NCBI GenBank assembly: GCA_965240325.2
Contig: OZ251235.1
Location: 310,001 to 374,000, forward strand
Length of the DNA: 64,000 nt
Direction of reading: 5' to 3'
Source: Rebecca billardiae RCC1528
Taxonomy: Eukaryota; Haptophyta
The notes under the pieces were generated by a model that saw only the letters and a program-made list of their open reading frames with translations, did no database searches and was not told where the DNA came from. Positions 38,701-47,050 of the stretch are shown here, one piece after another. A program made the translations under genes and the position numbers. Position 1 is the stretch's first letter; every line of letters begins with the position of its first letter.

Positions 38701-39659
38701 GCTGAGACGATCGTGCCACCGCCGCCGCTGCCGCCGCCCGCACACAGCGCGGCGGCCGAGCCGCGCGCGTGCACGAACTGGAGCGCGCGCACGAGGGTGG
38801 GGAGGAGGCCTGCGTCGTCGTCGGCGCGCGCGATCTCGTCCACACTCGCGCGCAGCTCGCCGCTCGCCAGCATCTCCTCCCGGCTCGCGTCGAAGCCCGA
38901 GACCCAGAGCTCGCGGCCGGCGGCTCGGGCGGCGCGCACGACGCCTGCGGCCGCGTCGTCGTTGGGCGCGACAATGGCCTGCAGCGTGGGGTGCGAGACG
39001 AGCAGGCGCGAGGTGAGCGTCGCCGCCTCCTCCTCCGCGTCGGGCCACGCCTCCAGCGCGACCCGCTCGACCACGCGCACGACGGTTGGACACTCGGCGC
39101 TCAGCGCAGCGGCGACGCCGTCTGCGCGTGCGCGCGCGGCCGCGCTCACGCCCGGGCCCTCTATGATGACGGCGGGCGTGTGCACCCGCCGCTCGCTGCA
39201 CAGCGTCTCGCCAACCGCCTCGCCGCCACGGAACGCGTCGGGCGCGACCACGGGCGTGCAGTGCGGCGCCAGCACGCCCACGTCGCTCGGCTGCTCAAAG
39301 AAGAGCACAGGAGCGCCCGCGTCGAGCACTGGGCGCCAGGCCGCCGCCGAGCGCGCTGCGACGAGCACGAGGAGCGTGGGCTGCGCAGGCTGCTCGGACG
39401 CCGAAGCGTTGGCAAAGGCGACCGACGCGAGCGCCTCTGCGAGCGCTTGCTCCGCGGCATCAGACTGTACGAACGCGCTCGGCCGGAGCTGAACAAAGCC
39501 GTCCGGCCAGTCGCTGCGGATGTGCTCGCGGAGCTGGCGGTCGAGGCGCTCGAGGAAGGGCTCGAAGTCGCGCCAGACAAGCTGCACCTGTGGGGTGCTT
39601 GTGCCCGAGAGGGCGAGGCTCGCCGCGCACACGGCGAGCAGGCCGCACCGCGGCCGCAT
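35775..39659 (-). CDS. Fusion receptor: PBP-type-1 domain + Cys-loop ligand-gated channel + EF-hand-like cytoplasmic segment
   Basis: The protein is 1294 aa from the ATG at 39659; residues 1-20 (LLAVCAASLALSG) are a signal peptide. Residues about 20-320 read as a ribose-binding-type periplasmic binding fold: PAVIIEGPGVSAAARARADG, LLVSHPTLQAIVAPNDDAAAG, ELWVSGFDASREEMLASGEL. Residues about 350-560 are a Cys-loop ligand-binding domain: PVSVGLHINDAFLRD, LVLAWRDARLAWE, LELHHSGNLTLRSRL, and the loop C476-x13-C490 with Tyr-Pro-Phe-Asp. M1 (TILPSVIVSILGFTQFYL), M2 (ARVTVMTISTLSTVTLRN) and M3 (WLDIFLLLSMLFLFAACN) lie at about 566-650. A cytoplasmic loop of about 600 residues is disordered, holds four RTGAEA hexapeptides (about 1031-1058) and an EF-hand-like helix-loop-helix (FVQLDSEQSGMLNMSAM, about 1160), then M4 (TPCFLIFAPLWIAYGVV). 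It is predicted to be a pentameric surface channel; the ligand is unknown. Confidence 0.88.
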   Translation of the reverse strand: MRPRCGLLAVCAASLALSGTSTPQVQLVWRDFEPFLERLDRQLREHIRSDWPDGFVQLRPSAFVQSDAAEQALAEALASVAFANASASEQPAQPTLLVLVAARSAAAWRPVLDAGAPVLFFEQPSDVGVLAPHCTPVVAPDAFRGGEAVGETLCSERRVHTPAVIIEGPGVSAAARARADGVAAALSAECPTVVRVVERVALEAWPDAEEEAATLTSRLLVSHPTLQAIVAPNDDAAAGVVRAARAAGRELWVSGFDASREEMLASGELRASVDEIARADDDAGLLPTLVRALQFVHARGSAAALCAGGGSGGGGTIVSAVRPRAADARSLTRRELLRSYVRAPPTASSLAASEAHIPVSVGLHINDAFLRDRSGRLESVLWLVLAWRDARLAWEVGAAAGGEAEEGEGHEPPRSLELRAHEAWTPGVSLEPLDALEGGDGSAAGSSGGSAGDAFLELHHSGNLTLRSRLKATTLCTIDVGAYPFDTQRCNVTLFATLPSTAVRLTPELGVHNSGDLQNAHGFAVFARADTHAAGWRGIDARSSTRHSAIEVSFILRRHQVPVVAETILPSVIVSILGFTQFYLPPDAVPARVTVMTISTLSTVTLRNLALARLPPSESLSSWLDIFLLLSMLFLFAACNITVIAIFISSVLKVEQQQQVIVETKNALVNHVARAHRQQVYDALVQSKLARSQSVDDFVSGPRRFSFDRPLLGMRRRGSKTRDESSSHAGVRAHPGSAAAGRLGGCAASAKVSPAPLKGAGPGADGSSGGPRRQSAPSIVSPERGRATTVHPAAAGGALGPSAPPVQLPPRAATTGVVDARRASLPACGSLTQSLRAAREGGVRAQLDASGAAAAAPAGAARPGAAPPALTPAAATSADVPAASVSPGAPASSRPQPRSPGRTSVTELMSSATTSPRSPRLASPATTSAGVASEDELECSDLGPVSGSSSRDAGPSATFSKAKPVGKRAVGAAGGGAEGDSQGRRVRCGPVTVTVGAGASAASGGMTPAVVRTDASSDEDSDEPASAPKAASARTGAEARTGAEARTGAEARTGAEARGGGAGGSGRRGLQVRVASGRRRGSTDSTDSDHDVHSIAEARAVGHWERIVSRLSERRGSRVPASPLKQRFLAMNEAVTQWAMPSPGRRPAGQIGTLGDPIHQIFVQLDSEQSGMLNMSAMIKVIRELVPQCTKERLDDLAVAQLVMHLVGEQLSVDNVRVSEKQFRAGIKARESQLVREKYVGFWLGNESTNAADRFGRRVVTPCFLIFAPLWIAYGVVRGYVQFAEMTGGELFSQ
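36485..36567. repeat. 18-bp coding tandem repeat, four units
   Basis: Four near-identical 18-bp units encode Arg-Thr-Gly-Ala-Glu-Ala on the minus strand within the cytoplasmic loop of the channel gene. The reading frame is preserved. Confidence 0.95.
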
Positions 39660-39761
39660 GCCCGCCTGAGGGACGATGTCAAGTCGGCCGCCCGCGATGT
39701 TGTGCTGCCTGCTGCAGTTTTCAGCAGCAGTTTGCATGCATGGCCAGTACAGTTCACTATG

Positions 39762-40451
39762 TTCAGCCGAGAGAGGTGGCATTGCCACCTCTCGCGCGAG
39801 TTGGGGAAACGTTGAGTTCCCGAGTTTTTACACGGGGCGGCAATTTCTGGCGCGCGCAATCTTCCGATTTTAAGGCGGTGGGTGGCGCCGCCGCCGTCGC
39901 GCTCTCGACGCGCGCGAGCTGCGCGCGCGCGGCGGCGGTTTTGGCCGCGCGGCACTGGGCCGGCTGGGTCCGCACGGCCGAGGAGGCCACTCTTGCCGCG
40001 GTGGTCGTGGCGCGGGGACGTCCCCGCCGCTCGCCAACCTCCCGCGAGCGCCTCGCGCCGCCTCGCGCCGCCTTCACGCCATCTCCGCGCGCCAACTGCA
40101 CGCTCTGGACGCCTCGGCGGCAGAGCCGCGCGCGGCGCGGTTGTGTGCCGTGTAGACTGGGCCCATGCGCGTCCGCTGTCGGTGCGCCCCGGCCACGCGC
40201 GCGCGCAGCCCAGACCTCTCGCCTCACGCGTCGCCGCCGAGCACGGCTGTGCACCTCAGTCTGCCGTGGTGCCGCGCGCGCGGCCGAGCGAGCAGGCGAC
40301 GCGTTGTGGAGCGTGTGACGCACGAGACGGGAAGGCGTCCGAGCGTCGGAGCCACCGCTGACCGGCGGCGCGCACGCGATCGGCTTGAGCCATCGGCGCC
40401 GACGGCGCGCGCGCGCTGAGCCAGCTGAAGGCTTGTGCGCCATGGCACGGC
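39762..40451 (+). repeat. Inverted repeat B, left arm (690 bp)
   Basis: It pairs with 42889-43578 in reverse complement with constant coordinate sum 83340 and only a few substitutions, so there are no net indels. The outer end carries a perfect hairpin (39771-39793, 11-bp arms around one base, GAGAGGTGGCA and its complement). It begins about 100 bp upstream of the channel gene's ATG. Open frames in it are mirrored in the other arm and show no protein signature. Confidence 0.95.
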
Positions 40452-40639
40452 AGCCGCCAATCGCGGCCTGCGGCCGTACTGTGCGGCAGGCGCGCTCGGT
40501 GCGGGCGCTTCGGGGCGTGGCCTCACGAGACCGGAGCCCCTGGAAGCGCGACGCATATGAGCTCGCCCCGGCCTGAGTGAGCGCGCATCTGTCAGTGATC
40601 GGCACACGCAGCAGCACGGGGTGGCCGTCGTCATGAGCT
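40443..40639 (+). repeat. Inverted repeat D, left arm (about 197 bp)
   Basis: It pairs with 41589-41785 (coordinate sum 82228). It overlaps the inner end of arm B-left by about 9 bp, at a CCATGG-containing junction. Confidence 0.92.
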
Positions 40640-41588
40640 CCGCGCTGAGCGCTCCCACGCTGGGTGTCGACCAGGCACAAAGAACAAGCGAGCATGCGCA
40701 CTTTTGAAGTTCTCACCTGCATGGTGCGGCGCTAGGCGTGCACGGTCATGCTGGCGCATGCGAGACCATTCAGCAGGGCTGTGTGCGATGGCCGGCGGCG
40801 CAGGCGCCACGCGTGCGTGTGCGCTGTCTCCGTACCGGCGGAAGGCTGGGATACCAGTATCCCACCCTTCACCTACGCTGACACCTTGAAAAGCTCGTGT
40901 CAGCCAGAAACGCGAGCTTCGAGCGCCGCGCGGCCAGGTAGCACGACCCACTATTCAGCCCATGTAGTCGGATGACCTGAGCAGCAGTTGGCATCATCGC
41001 GCGTGGGCGCGCGCACACGCCACCTCGGGCCAACGTGAGAGTGCGTCGGGCGGGCGCGTGTGCGCACGAATCGAGTGTCAGCAGCAGCGCTCGCTCGCGC
41101 TCACCGAGGAGACATACTTGCTCGCTGGTCGTCTGGGTCAGCAGGCTACCAGCCGTGGTAGACGTTGCAGCAGATGGGATGGAAGGAGATACAGTCTCAA
41201 ACTTCCTGGTAAGCAGTCGGTCTGCGCAGACGCGGCTGCTCCCGGCGCACAAGGACCGTGCGCCGTGAGAGAGAGAGCTGCCGTGGCGCGCCCACCTCGG
41301 AGTCAGCGGACCAGCAGCACTGCAACCATGGAACTGTGCGGTTCAACTGGAGGGTTACGACTTCTGACTGGTATAGTCACTCTCTCTGTCAATGGAAGCA
41401 CGTGGCTGGCATCGGACAGACGCTCAGATGAAACGCGTTGAGGCAGGTGCGCGGCAGCATGCGAGTGCTCGCGTGCGTGCGCGCAAGAGCACACGGGCCA
41501 AGGTAAGTGCCGGGGGTCATACATCTACTCTTCACGCGGCGCCGTGCGGTGTGTCGTGGCGCGCTCAGCGCGGCCGTGTCAAGGCCAT
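40640..41588. other. 949-bp spacer between the D arms, nothing recognised
   Basis: This is unique, GC-rich sequence with no open frame resembling a protein and no RNA-gene signature. It would form the loop of the D hairpin. Confidence 0.5.
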
Positions 41589-41785
41589 GGCTCATGACGA
41601 CGGCCACCCCGTGCTGCTGCGTGTGCCGATCACTGACAGATGCGCGCTCACTCAGGCCGGGGCGAGCTCATATGCGTCGCGCTTCCAGGGGCTCCGGTCT
41701 CGTGAGGCCACGCCCCGAAGCACCCGCACCGAGCGCGCCTGCCGCACAGTACGGCCGCAGGCCGCGATTGGCGGCTGCCGTGCCA
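41589..41785 (-). repeat. Inverted repeat D, right arm
   Basis: This is the reverse complement of 40443-40639 with rare substitutions. It overlaps the start of arm C-left by four bases (GCCA). Confidence 0.92.
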
Positions 41786-42178
41786 AGGGAGGTCCGGGCC
41801 GGGAGCTCCCAGCGAGCGGCCAGCGCGACATCACCTCAAGGTTTTTCCTGAGCGCCGGGCGGCAGCGGCGGCGAGGGCGGTGCTCCGCTGGCGGGGCGCG
41901 CACGGGGCACGGCGCTGCGGGCGCGGATGTGTCCGCAGAGCCGGCGCGTGCGGACGGGCTGTTGCGGGAGAGCATCTGGCGCCCTCCTGCGCCGCGCGCA
42001 TTGCGCCACGCCTCTTTCGCCTTGACTCAGGGCAGCGCGCACATGCGCGCTGCGTCAAGGCCAGCCTTGCCGCGCCGCAGCCGACCGCACGCGCGCCGTG
42101 CGCGGCGTGGTCGGGAAGGAACGGGCGCGGCTGCCGGGCGAGATGGCGACATCACGTGCGCACGCCATGTCGTCCCGC
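41782..42178 (+). repeat. Inverted repeat C, left arm (about 397 bp)
   Basis: It pairs with 42494-42890 (coordinate sum 84672), with at least one substitution giving Ser versus Pro in an incidental frame. Identity decays in the last 10 bp near GCCATG. Confidence 0.93.
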
Positions 42179-42493
42179 GGCGCCGCGAAAGGGCGCGATA
42201 ACGGATCCGCACAGCTGTTGACGAGTGCTGATTTCTTGCCGTGCCTGAAGCCAGACCTGAGCTCGAAAAAGATGATGAAAGTGCATCAGCGCGAGGAAAG
42301 CGTCGCACCCAGCACTTCTACATGGCCACGTGGTGATGGACATTCATGTAAGAGTAGTCCGCGTGCCCGTCTGGCACTGTTCTGTGTCTCAATGATCGTC
42401 CCGACAAGGGTCGCGACCGCGAGGCCGTGCAGACCATTTGAGACAACTCGAAGAGGCGTGCAAACGGACCGGCGACACGCTCGTCAAGGCGTG
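42179..42493. other. 315-bp spacer between the C arms, nothing recognised
   Basis: This is less GC-rich than the arms. No gene or repeat was recognised. Confidence 0.5.
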
Positions 42494-42890
42494 GCGGGGC
42501 GGCATGGCGTGCGCACGTGATGTCGCCATCTCGCCCGGCAGCCACGCCCGTTCCTTCCCGACCACGCCGCGCACGGCGCGCGCGCGGTCGGCTGCGGCGC
42601 GGCAAGGCTGGCCTTGACGCGGCGCGCATGTGCGCGCTGCCCTGAGTCAAGGCGAAAGAGGCGTGGCGCAATGCGCGCGGCGCAGGAGGGCGCCAGATGC
42701 TCTCCCGCAACAGCCCGTCCGCACGCGCCGGCTCTGCGGGCACATCCGCGCCCGCAGCGCCGTGCCCCGTGCGCGCCCCGCCAGCGGAGCACCGCCCTCG
42801 CCGCCGCTGCCGCCCGGCGCTCAGGAAAAACCTTGAGGTGATGTCGCGCTGGCCGCTCGCTGGGAGCTCCCGGCCCGGACCTCCCTTGGC
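42494..42890 (-). repeat. Inverted repeat C, right arm
   Basis: This is the reverse complement of 41782-42178. It abuts and overlaps arm B-right by two bases. Confidence 0.93.
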
Positions 42891-43578
42891 CGTGCCATGG
42901 CGCACAAGCCTTCAGCTGGCTCAGCGCGCGCGCGCCGTCGGCGCCGATGGCTCAAGCCGATCGCGTGCGCGCCGCCGGTCAGCGGTGGCTCCGACGCTCG
43001 GACGCCTTCCCGTCCCGTGCGTCACACGCTCCACAACGCGTCGCCTGCTCGCTCGGCCGCGCGCGCGGCACCACGGCAGACTGAGGTGCACAGCCGTGCT
43101 CGGCGGCGACGCGTGAGGCGAGAGGTCTGGGCTGCGCGCGCGCGTGGCCGGGGCGCACCGACAGCGGACGCGCATGGGCCCAGTCTACACGGCACACAAC
43201 CGCGCCGCGCGCGGCTCTGCCGCCGAGGCGTCCAGAGCGTGCAGTTGGCGCGCGGAGATGGCGTGAAGGCGGCGCAAGGCGGCGCGAGGCGCTCGCGGGA
43301 GGTTGGCGAGCGGCGGGGACGTCCCCGCGCCACGACCACCGCGGCAAGAGTGGCCTCCTCGGCCGTGCGGACCCAGCCGGCCCAGTGCCGCGCGGCCAAA
43401 ACCGCCGCCGCGCGCGCGCAGCTCGCGCGCGTCGAGAGCGCGACGGCGGCGGCGCCACCCACCGCCTTAAAATCGGAAGATTGCGCGCGCCAGAAATTGC
43501 CGCCCCGTGTAAAAACTCGGGAACTCAACGTTTCCCCAACTCGCGCGAGAGGTGGCAATGCCACCTCTCTCGGCTGAA
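42889..43578 (-). repeat. Inverted repeat B, right arm
   Basis: This is the reverse complement of 39762-40451, with the same terminal 11-bp-arm hairpin (about 43547-43569) at its outer end. One base separates it from palindrome A. Confidence 0.95.
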
Positions 43579-43579
43579 T

Positions 43580-45102
43580 GTTAAGGTGGCACCTCCGGAA
43601 CAGACGGCGGGAGGCAAGATGGCGAGGAAACAGCCCCGGCGTCGCGCTCGCTCGAGGCTCGGAGGCCCGTGCGAGCCGGCGGGGGCTCGAGCGGCACGGG
43701 GCGCACGTCGGGCGGGCAGACCATGCACGTGGGCCTTCCGAACCGCTCGCCGACGGCCTCGCTCCGCCGCTTCTCGCGCTCGCGAGCTGTGTCCGTGCGC
43801 GCGCGGTGGGCGGGCGTCGCGCAGCTCGACGCGAGGCGTCCACGGCGGAGATTGGGCCCAGCTGGGCGCTCGAACGGCCTCGACGTGCGGGGCCGGTCAT
43901 GTACGTGCGCGCGCGCGCGCCGGAGCCGTCCGGCGACCTTGTGGTCGTGCTGCGGGAACGACGTCACACCCGGGCGGCACTGCGAGGTTCTGCGCGGGCC
44001 CATGTGCATGCATGTGCGCGAGGCGTGGGTGGGCTCGCGATGGCGGGGCGCGTTGGTCGAAGCTGCGCCATGGTCGTCAGTGCCGGCTAGGCGCCGAAGG
44101 GCGCGCGCGGCGGTCCACTCGGGGCCACGCGGGCCGCCGGGAGCTCGTGCGCAGCCGCTCGGCCAGATAGGTGGCCCCGGCGGCAGTCTGAACGAGGTCA
44201 GCACTTCACATTTCGACAAACTCCGCACCCCCGCTCGTGGTGGGCCACCATGCGGCGCACCAGGGGGTGCAAGCAAGCAGCCGTCCCGAGGAAACTGTCG
44301 GTAGGATTCGAAAATAATACGGAAAATCCTGCAGGAAAAAGCCCTTATTTCGATATTTTCGATAATATTTTCGAATCCTACCGACAGTTTCCTCGGGACG
44401 GCTGCTTGCTTGCACCCCCTGGTGCGCCGCATGGTGGCCCACCACGAGCGGGGGTGCGGAGTTTGTCGAAATGTGAAGTGCTGACCTCGTTCAGACTGCC
44501 GCCGGGGCCACCTATCTGGCCGAGCGGCTGCGCACGAGCTCCCGGCGGCCCGCGTGGCCCCGAGTGGACCGCCGCGCGCGCCCTTCGGCGCCTAGCCGGC
44601 ACTGACGACCATGGCGCAGCTTCGACCAACGCGCCCCGCCATCGCGAGCCCACCCACGCCTCGCGCACATGCATGCACATGGGCCCGCGCAGAACCTCGC
44701 AGTGCCGCCCGGGTGTGACGTCGTTCCCGCAGCACGACCACAAGGTCGCCGGACGGCTCCGGCGCGCGCGCGCGCACGTACATGACCGGCCCCGCACGTC
44801 GAGGCCGTTCGAGCGCCCAGCTGGGCCCAATCTCCGCCGTGGACGCCTCGCGTCGAGCTGCGCGACGCCCGCCCACCGCGCGCGCACGGACACAGCTCGC
44901 GAGCGCGAGAAGCGGCGGAGCGAGGCCGTCGGCGAGCGGTTCGGAAGGCCCACGTGCATGGTCTGCCCGCCCGACGTGCGCCCCGTGCCGCTCGAGCCCC
45001 CGCCGGCTCGCACGGGCCTCCGAGCCTCGAGCGAGCGCGACGCCGGGGCTGTTTCCTCGCCATCTTGCCTCCCGCCGTCTGTTCCGGAGGTGCCACCTTA
45101 AC
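43580..45102. repeat. Long palindrome A: 740-bp arms, 42-bp loop
   Basis: The left arm 43580-44319 and right arm 44363-45102 pair with constant coordinate sum 88682 over the whole length. Long open frames mirrored between them (43669-44304 plus and 45013-44378 minus) translate identically, so over 636 bp the arms appear identical at the protein level and have no indels. The central loop is AT-richer. The outer ends begin GTTAAGGTGGCACCT, which contains a small AGGTG/CACCT palindrome and the AGGTGGCA string also seen in the terminal hairpin of arm B. Confidence 0.96.
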
Positions 45103-45279
45103 TACTAAAAAGATCACAGCGCAGCGGTCCCGGTGTAACGTCGCCGTTGATGGTACTACTACATCCAGGTGCAGCACCCTCCCCGTGTGGTGTCAGAGCG
45201 CGCTCTCGAGCGCGTGCCTCCGAGCGCGGGGCGGCCGCTTGCTGCAATGGCCGCCTCGATGAGGTGCGGCAACGCGCCT

Positions 45280-45384
45280 CTCACCTGCCTGCGCCGGTCT
45301 GCTTTGTGGCGGTGTCTTTGTGCAGTGTTGGATGGCGTTAATCACGCCTTAACCAAGTGTGCACGTTAAATCATAGTAAACTGT
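45280..45384 (+). repeat. Dispersed repeat F, copy 2
   Basis: It matches 28907-29069 in blocks and ends in the same TAGTAAACTGT string. Confidence 0.75.
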
Positions 45385-45487
45385 ATGGGACTAAAGTAGC
45401 TATCATACTTCGGTCATACACTCATACAGTCAGTTACAAATACAAATGAATACAATGGGGGTTACGGTATTGGGGCTGGCCAGGGTA

Positions 45488-45981
45488 CCTACAGGCAATC
45501 GCGGGCAATAAGGAGCTGTCACGTTAAGAAACTGGGGCTTGCTATCTGCGGATCTGGCCTATAAACTGAGACTAGCGATTGGCTATACGCATAGTCACAG
45601 CACTAAGAAACCGGGACTACGTCGTCGCGGCTGACGAGTGGTCCGCCGAGGCCGCCGAGGCGCAGTCGGCCTGTGGGACGCGGCGCGCGGCCCCACTACG
45701 AGTACAGGCCAAGTGGCAAGTCCAGACTTCTCCTGATGACTGACGCCTGGCCAGTGCACCGCAGCATCCATGCAACATCATGCCAGGTTTGCTCCAAAAT
45801 GGCCCAAATATTTTTCTTCGGCCTCGCAGGCCGGGCCTAAAGACTCAGCGGGGGGCTCAGCCCCCCGGCGGACCTAGCTAAGAAACTGAGACTCCGTAGG
45901 CGGTCGGGCTACCGAACGGCTAAAGAAACCGAGACTAGCCGTGAGATCTCTGACCTCTTATTGCCCGCGATTGCCTGTAGG
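45488..45981. mobile_element. MITE-like element with perfect 25-bp terminal inverted repeats
   Basis: The ends are perfect 25-bp inverted repeats starting CCTACAGGCAATCGCGGGCA at 45488-45512 and 45957-45981, enclosing 494 bp without an open frame. Inside lie five copies of a degenerate motif, roughly AARAAACYGRGACT, at about 45526, 45561, 45604, 45880 and 45923; two adjacent pairs are each spaced 43 bp. A G6CTCAGC6-like hairpin lies at about 45851-45867. No clear target duplication is visible at the borders, so the class is open. Confidence 0.7.
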
Positions 45982-47050
45982 GCTGGAGGCTTCGGCCGCC
46001 AGTCTGATCACCCGGAGCCCGTTATTATATTATAAAGGAGAATTTATTGCACCGCCTTCTAATGGCCCTGTAACGGCCGGCGGGTCGCTCTGCGACAGCT
46101 CGACCGTTACGGGAGATTAGATGCACCTTGGTATTGGACTGTCGTCAGCTCTGCATACCTTCATAACCTTGTCGAGTGATGACGGTCCCGGCGATGTCGG
46201 TCACTCGGTGGTCACCCACGAACCTAGCAGCGCTCCTCACGGTCAGGCTGGTCTCGACCCAGACATTGCATCGGCATCAATCGTGTCTCATCCGTCATCC
46301 CGCATACTATATTCCGGGACCAACCGCTGAGGTCCGCTGCTGAGACGAGCTGCGCGGATGCCTGTACAGCACACACTTCCTCAAGAGTCCAGTACGTTCA
46401 GCTTTTGCCTCGACGAAGTGACGTTGGATGCCAAGGCTGCAGCTCACAAGCATCCTGTCGAGCTGCTCCCACGCCAGATCCCCAAGCTGAGTGAGATGTC
46501 ACCGAGACCGTTCCTAAGAGTAAGAGGCGGAGATACGCCCACGGGCTCGGAGTCGAGAGGAGGCCACACGCGGTCTACGACAGACGAGCTGCGCACAAGC
46601 GCTCTCAGCCGTCCCTCGGCCTTGACATTTCAAGCAGACGATGCACGACGTACAGTCCCATGCGAGCATGGCAGTGGCTTGACAGCCGCCCGGGTTAGAC
46701 CGTAGCCGTCGTGACTGGCCGTAGCACGGGGCGACGAGGATTGTCGCCGCCGCCGGCGGCCGGCACCAGGAATCCATTAGTAAATACGCGCAGACGACGC
46801 GGAATCTCTGGAATCAAACTCCTTACACCGTTCCCCGCTGGCAGTGCGATGCCCCGGTACCGCAGTGGGCAGTGGGCACGCGGTTAGCTCAAAATCCGGA
46901 CTGGTCTGGCGACGCGCTCACTTGGCGACTTGTCCGGATCCGGACAAGTCGGCGGGTGCCACCATGGGCGCTGGCGGGCGCGTGGCGCGCTCGAGATACG
47001 CGGCCGCCGCATCACCCACTACCAACCACAGGAAAGAGAACCACGCGAAC

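Larger units (their letters stand above)
45103..47050. other. Intergenic spacer with repeat F, a MITE-like element and an AT-rich patch
   Basis: The spacer holds repeat F copy 2 (45280-45384), the TIR element (45488-45981) and an AT-rich stretch (46022-46045). The eIF4A 5' leader lies near the right edge. No gene was recognised; an ATG-initiated frame at 46358-46705 has no domain-like features. Confidence 0.5.

Noticed and set aside
39763-43577. Mirrored open frames in arms B, C and D
   Set aside because: They have the same explanation as for palindrome A, and incidental substitutions between arms do not favour synonymous sites as far as can be judged by eye.
44301-44381. tRNA-like GATTCGAA/TTCGAATC motif at the centre of palindrome A
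   Set aside because: The T-arm-like string is only the palindrome's inner stem; there is no cloverleaf, acceptor stem or anticodon arm around it.
43580-45102. Mirrored 211- to 283-codon frames in palindrome A
   Set aside because: They occur in both arms because the arms are inverted copies; composition is Arg/Pro/Ala-rich and no protein family is suggested.
39762-45102. Terminal inverted repeats of a virus-like or Polinton element
   Set aside because: No capsid, polymerase, integrase or ATPase gene lies between the arms; the enclosed spacers are short and noncoding.
39762-45102. Simple assembly duplication
   Set aside because: Arms B, C and D differ by scattered substitutions, which argues against one read being used twice. 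Palindrome A, whose arms look identical, still needs read-level confirmation.
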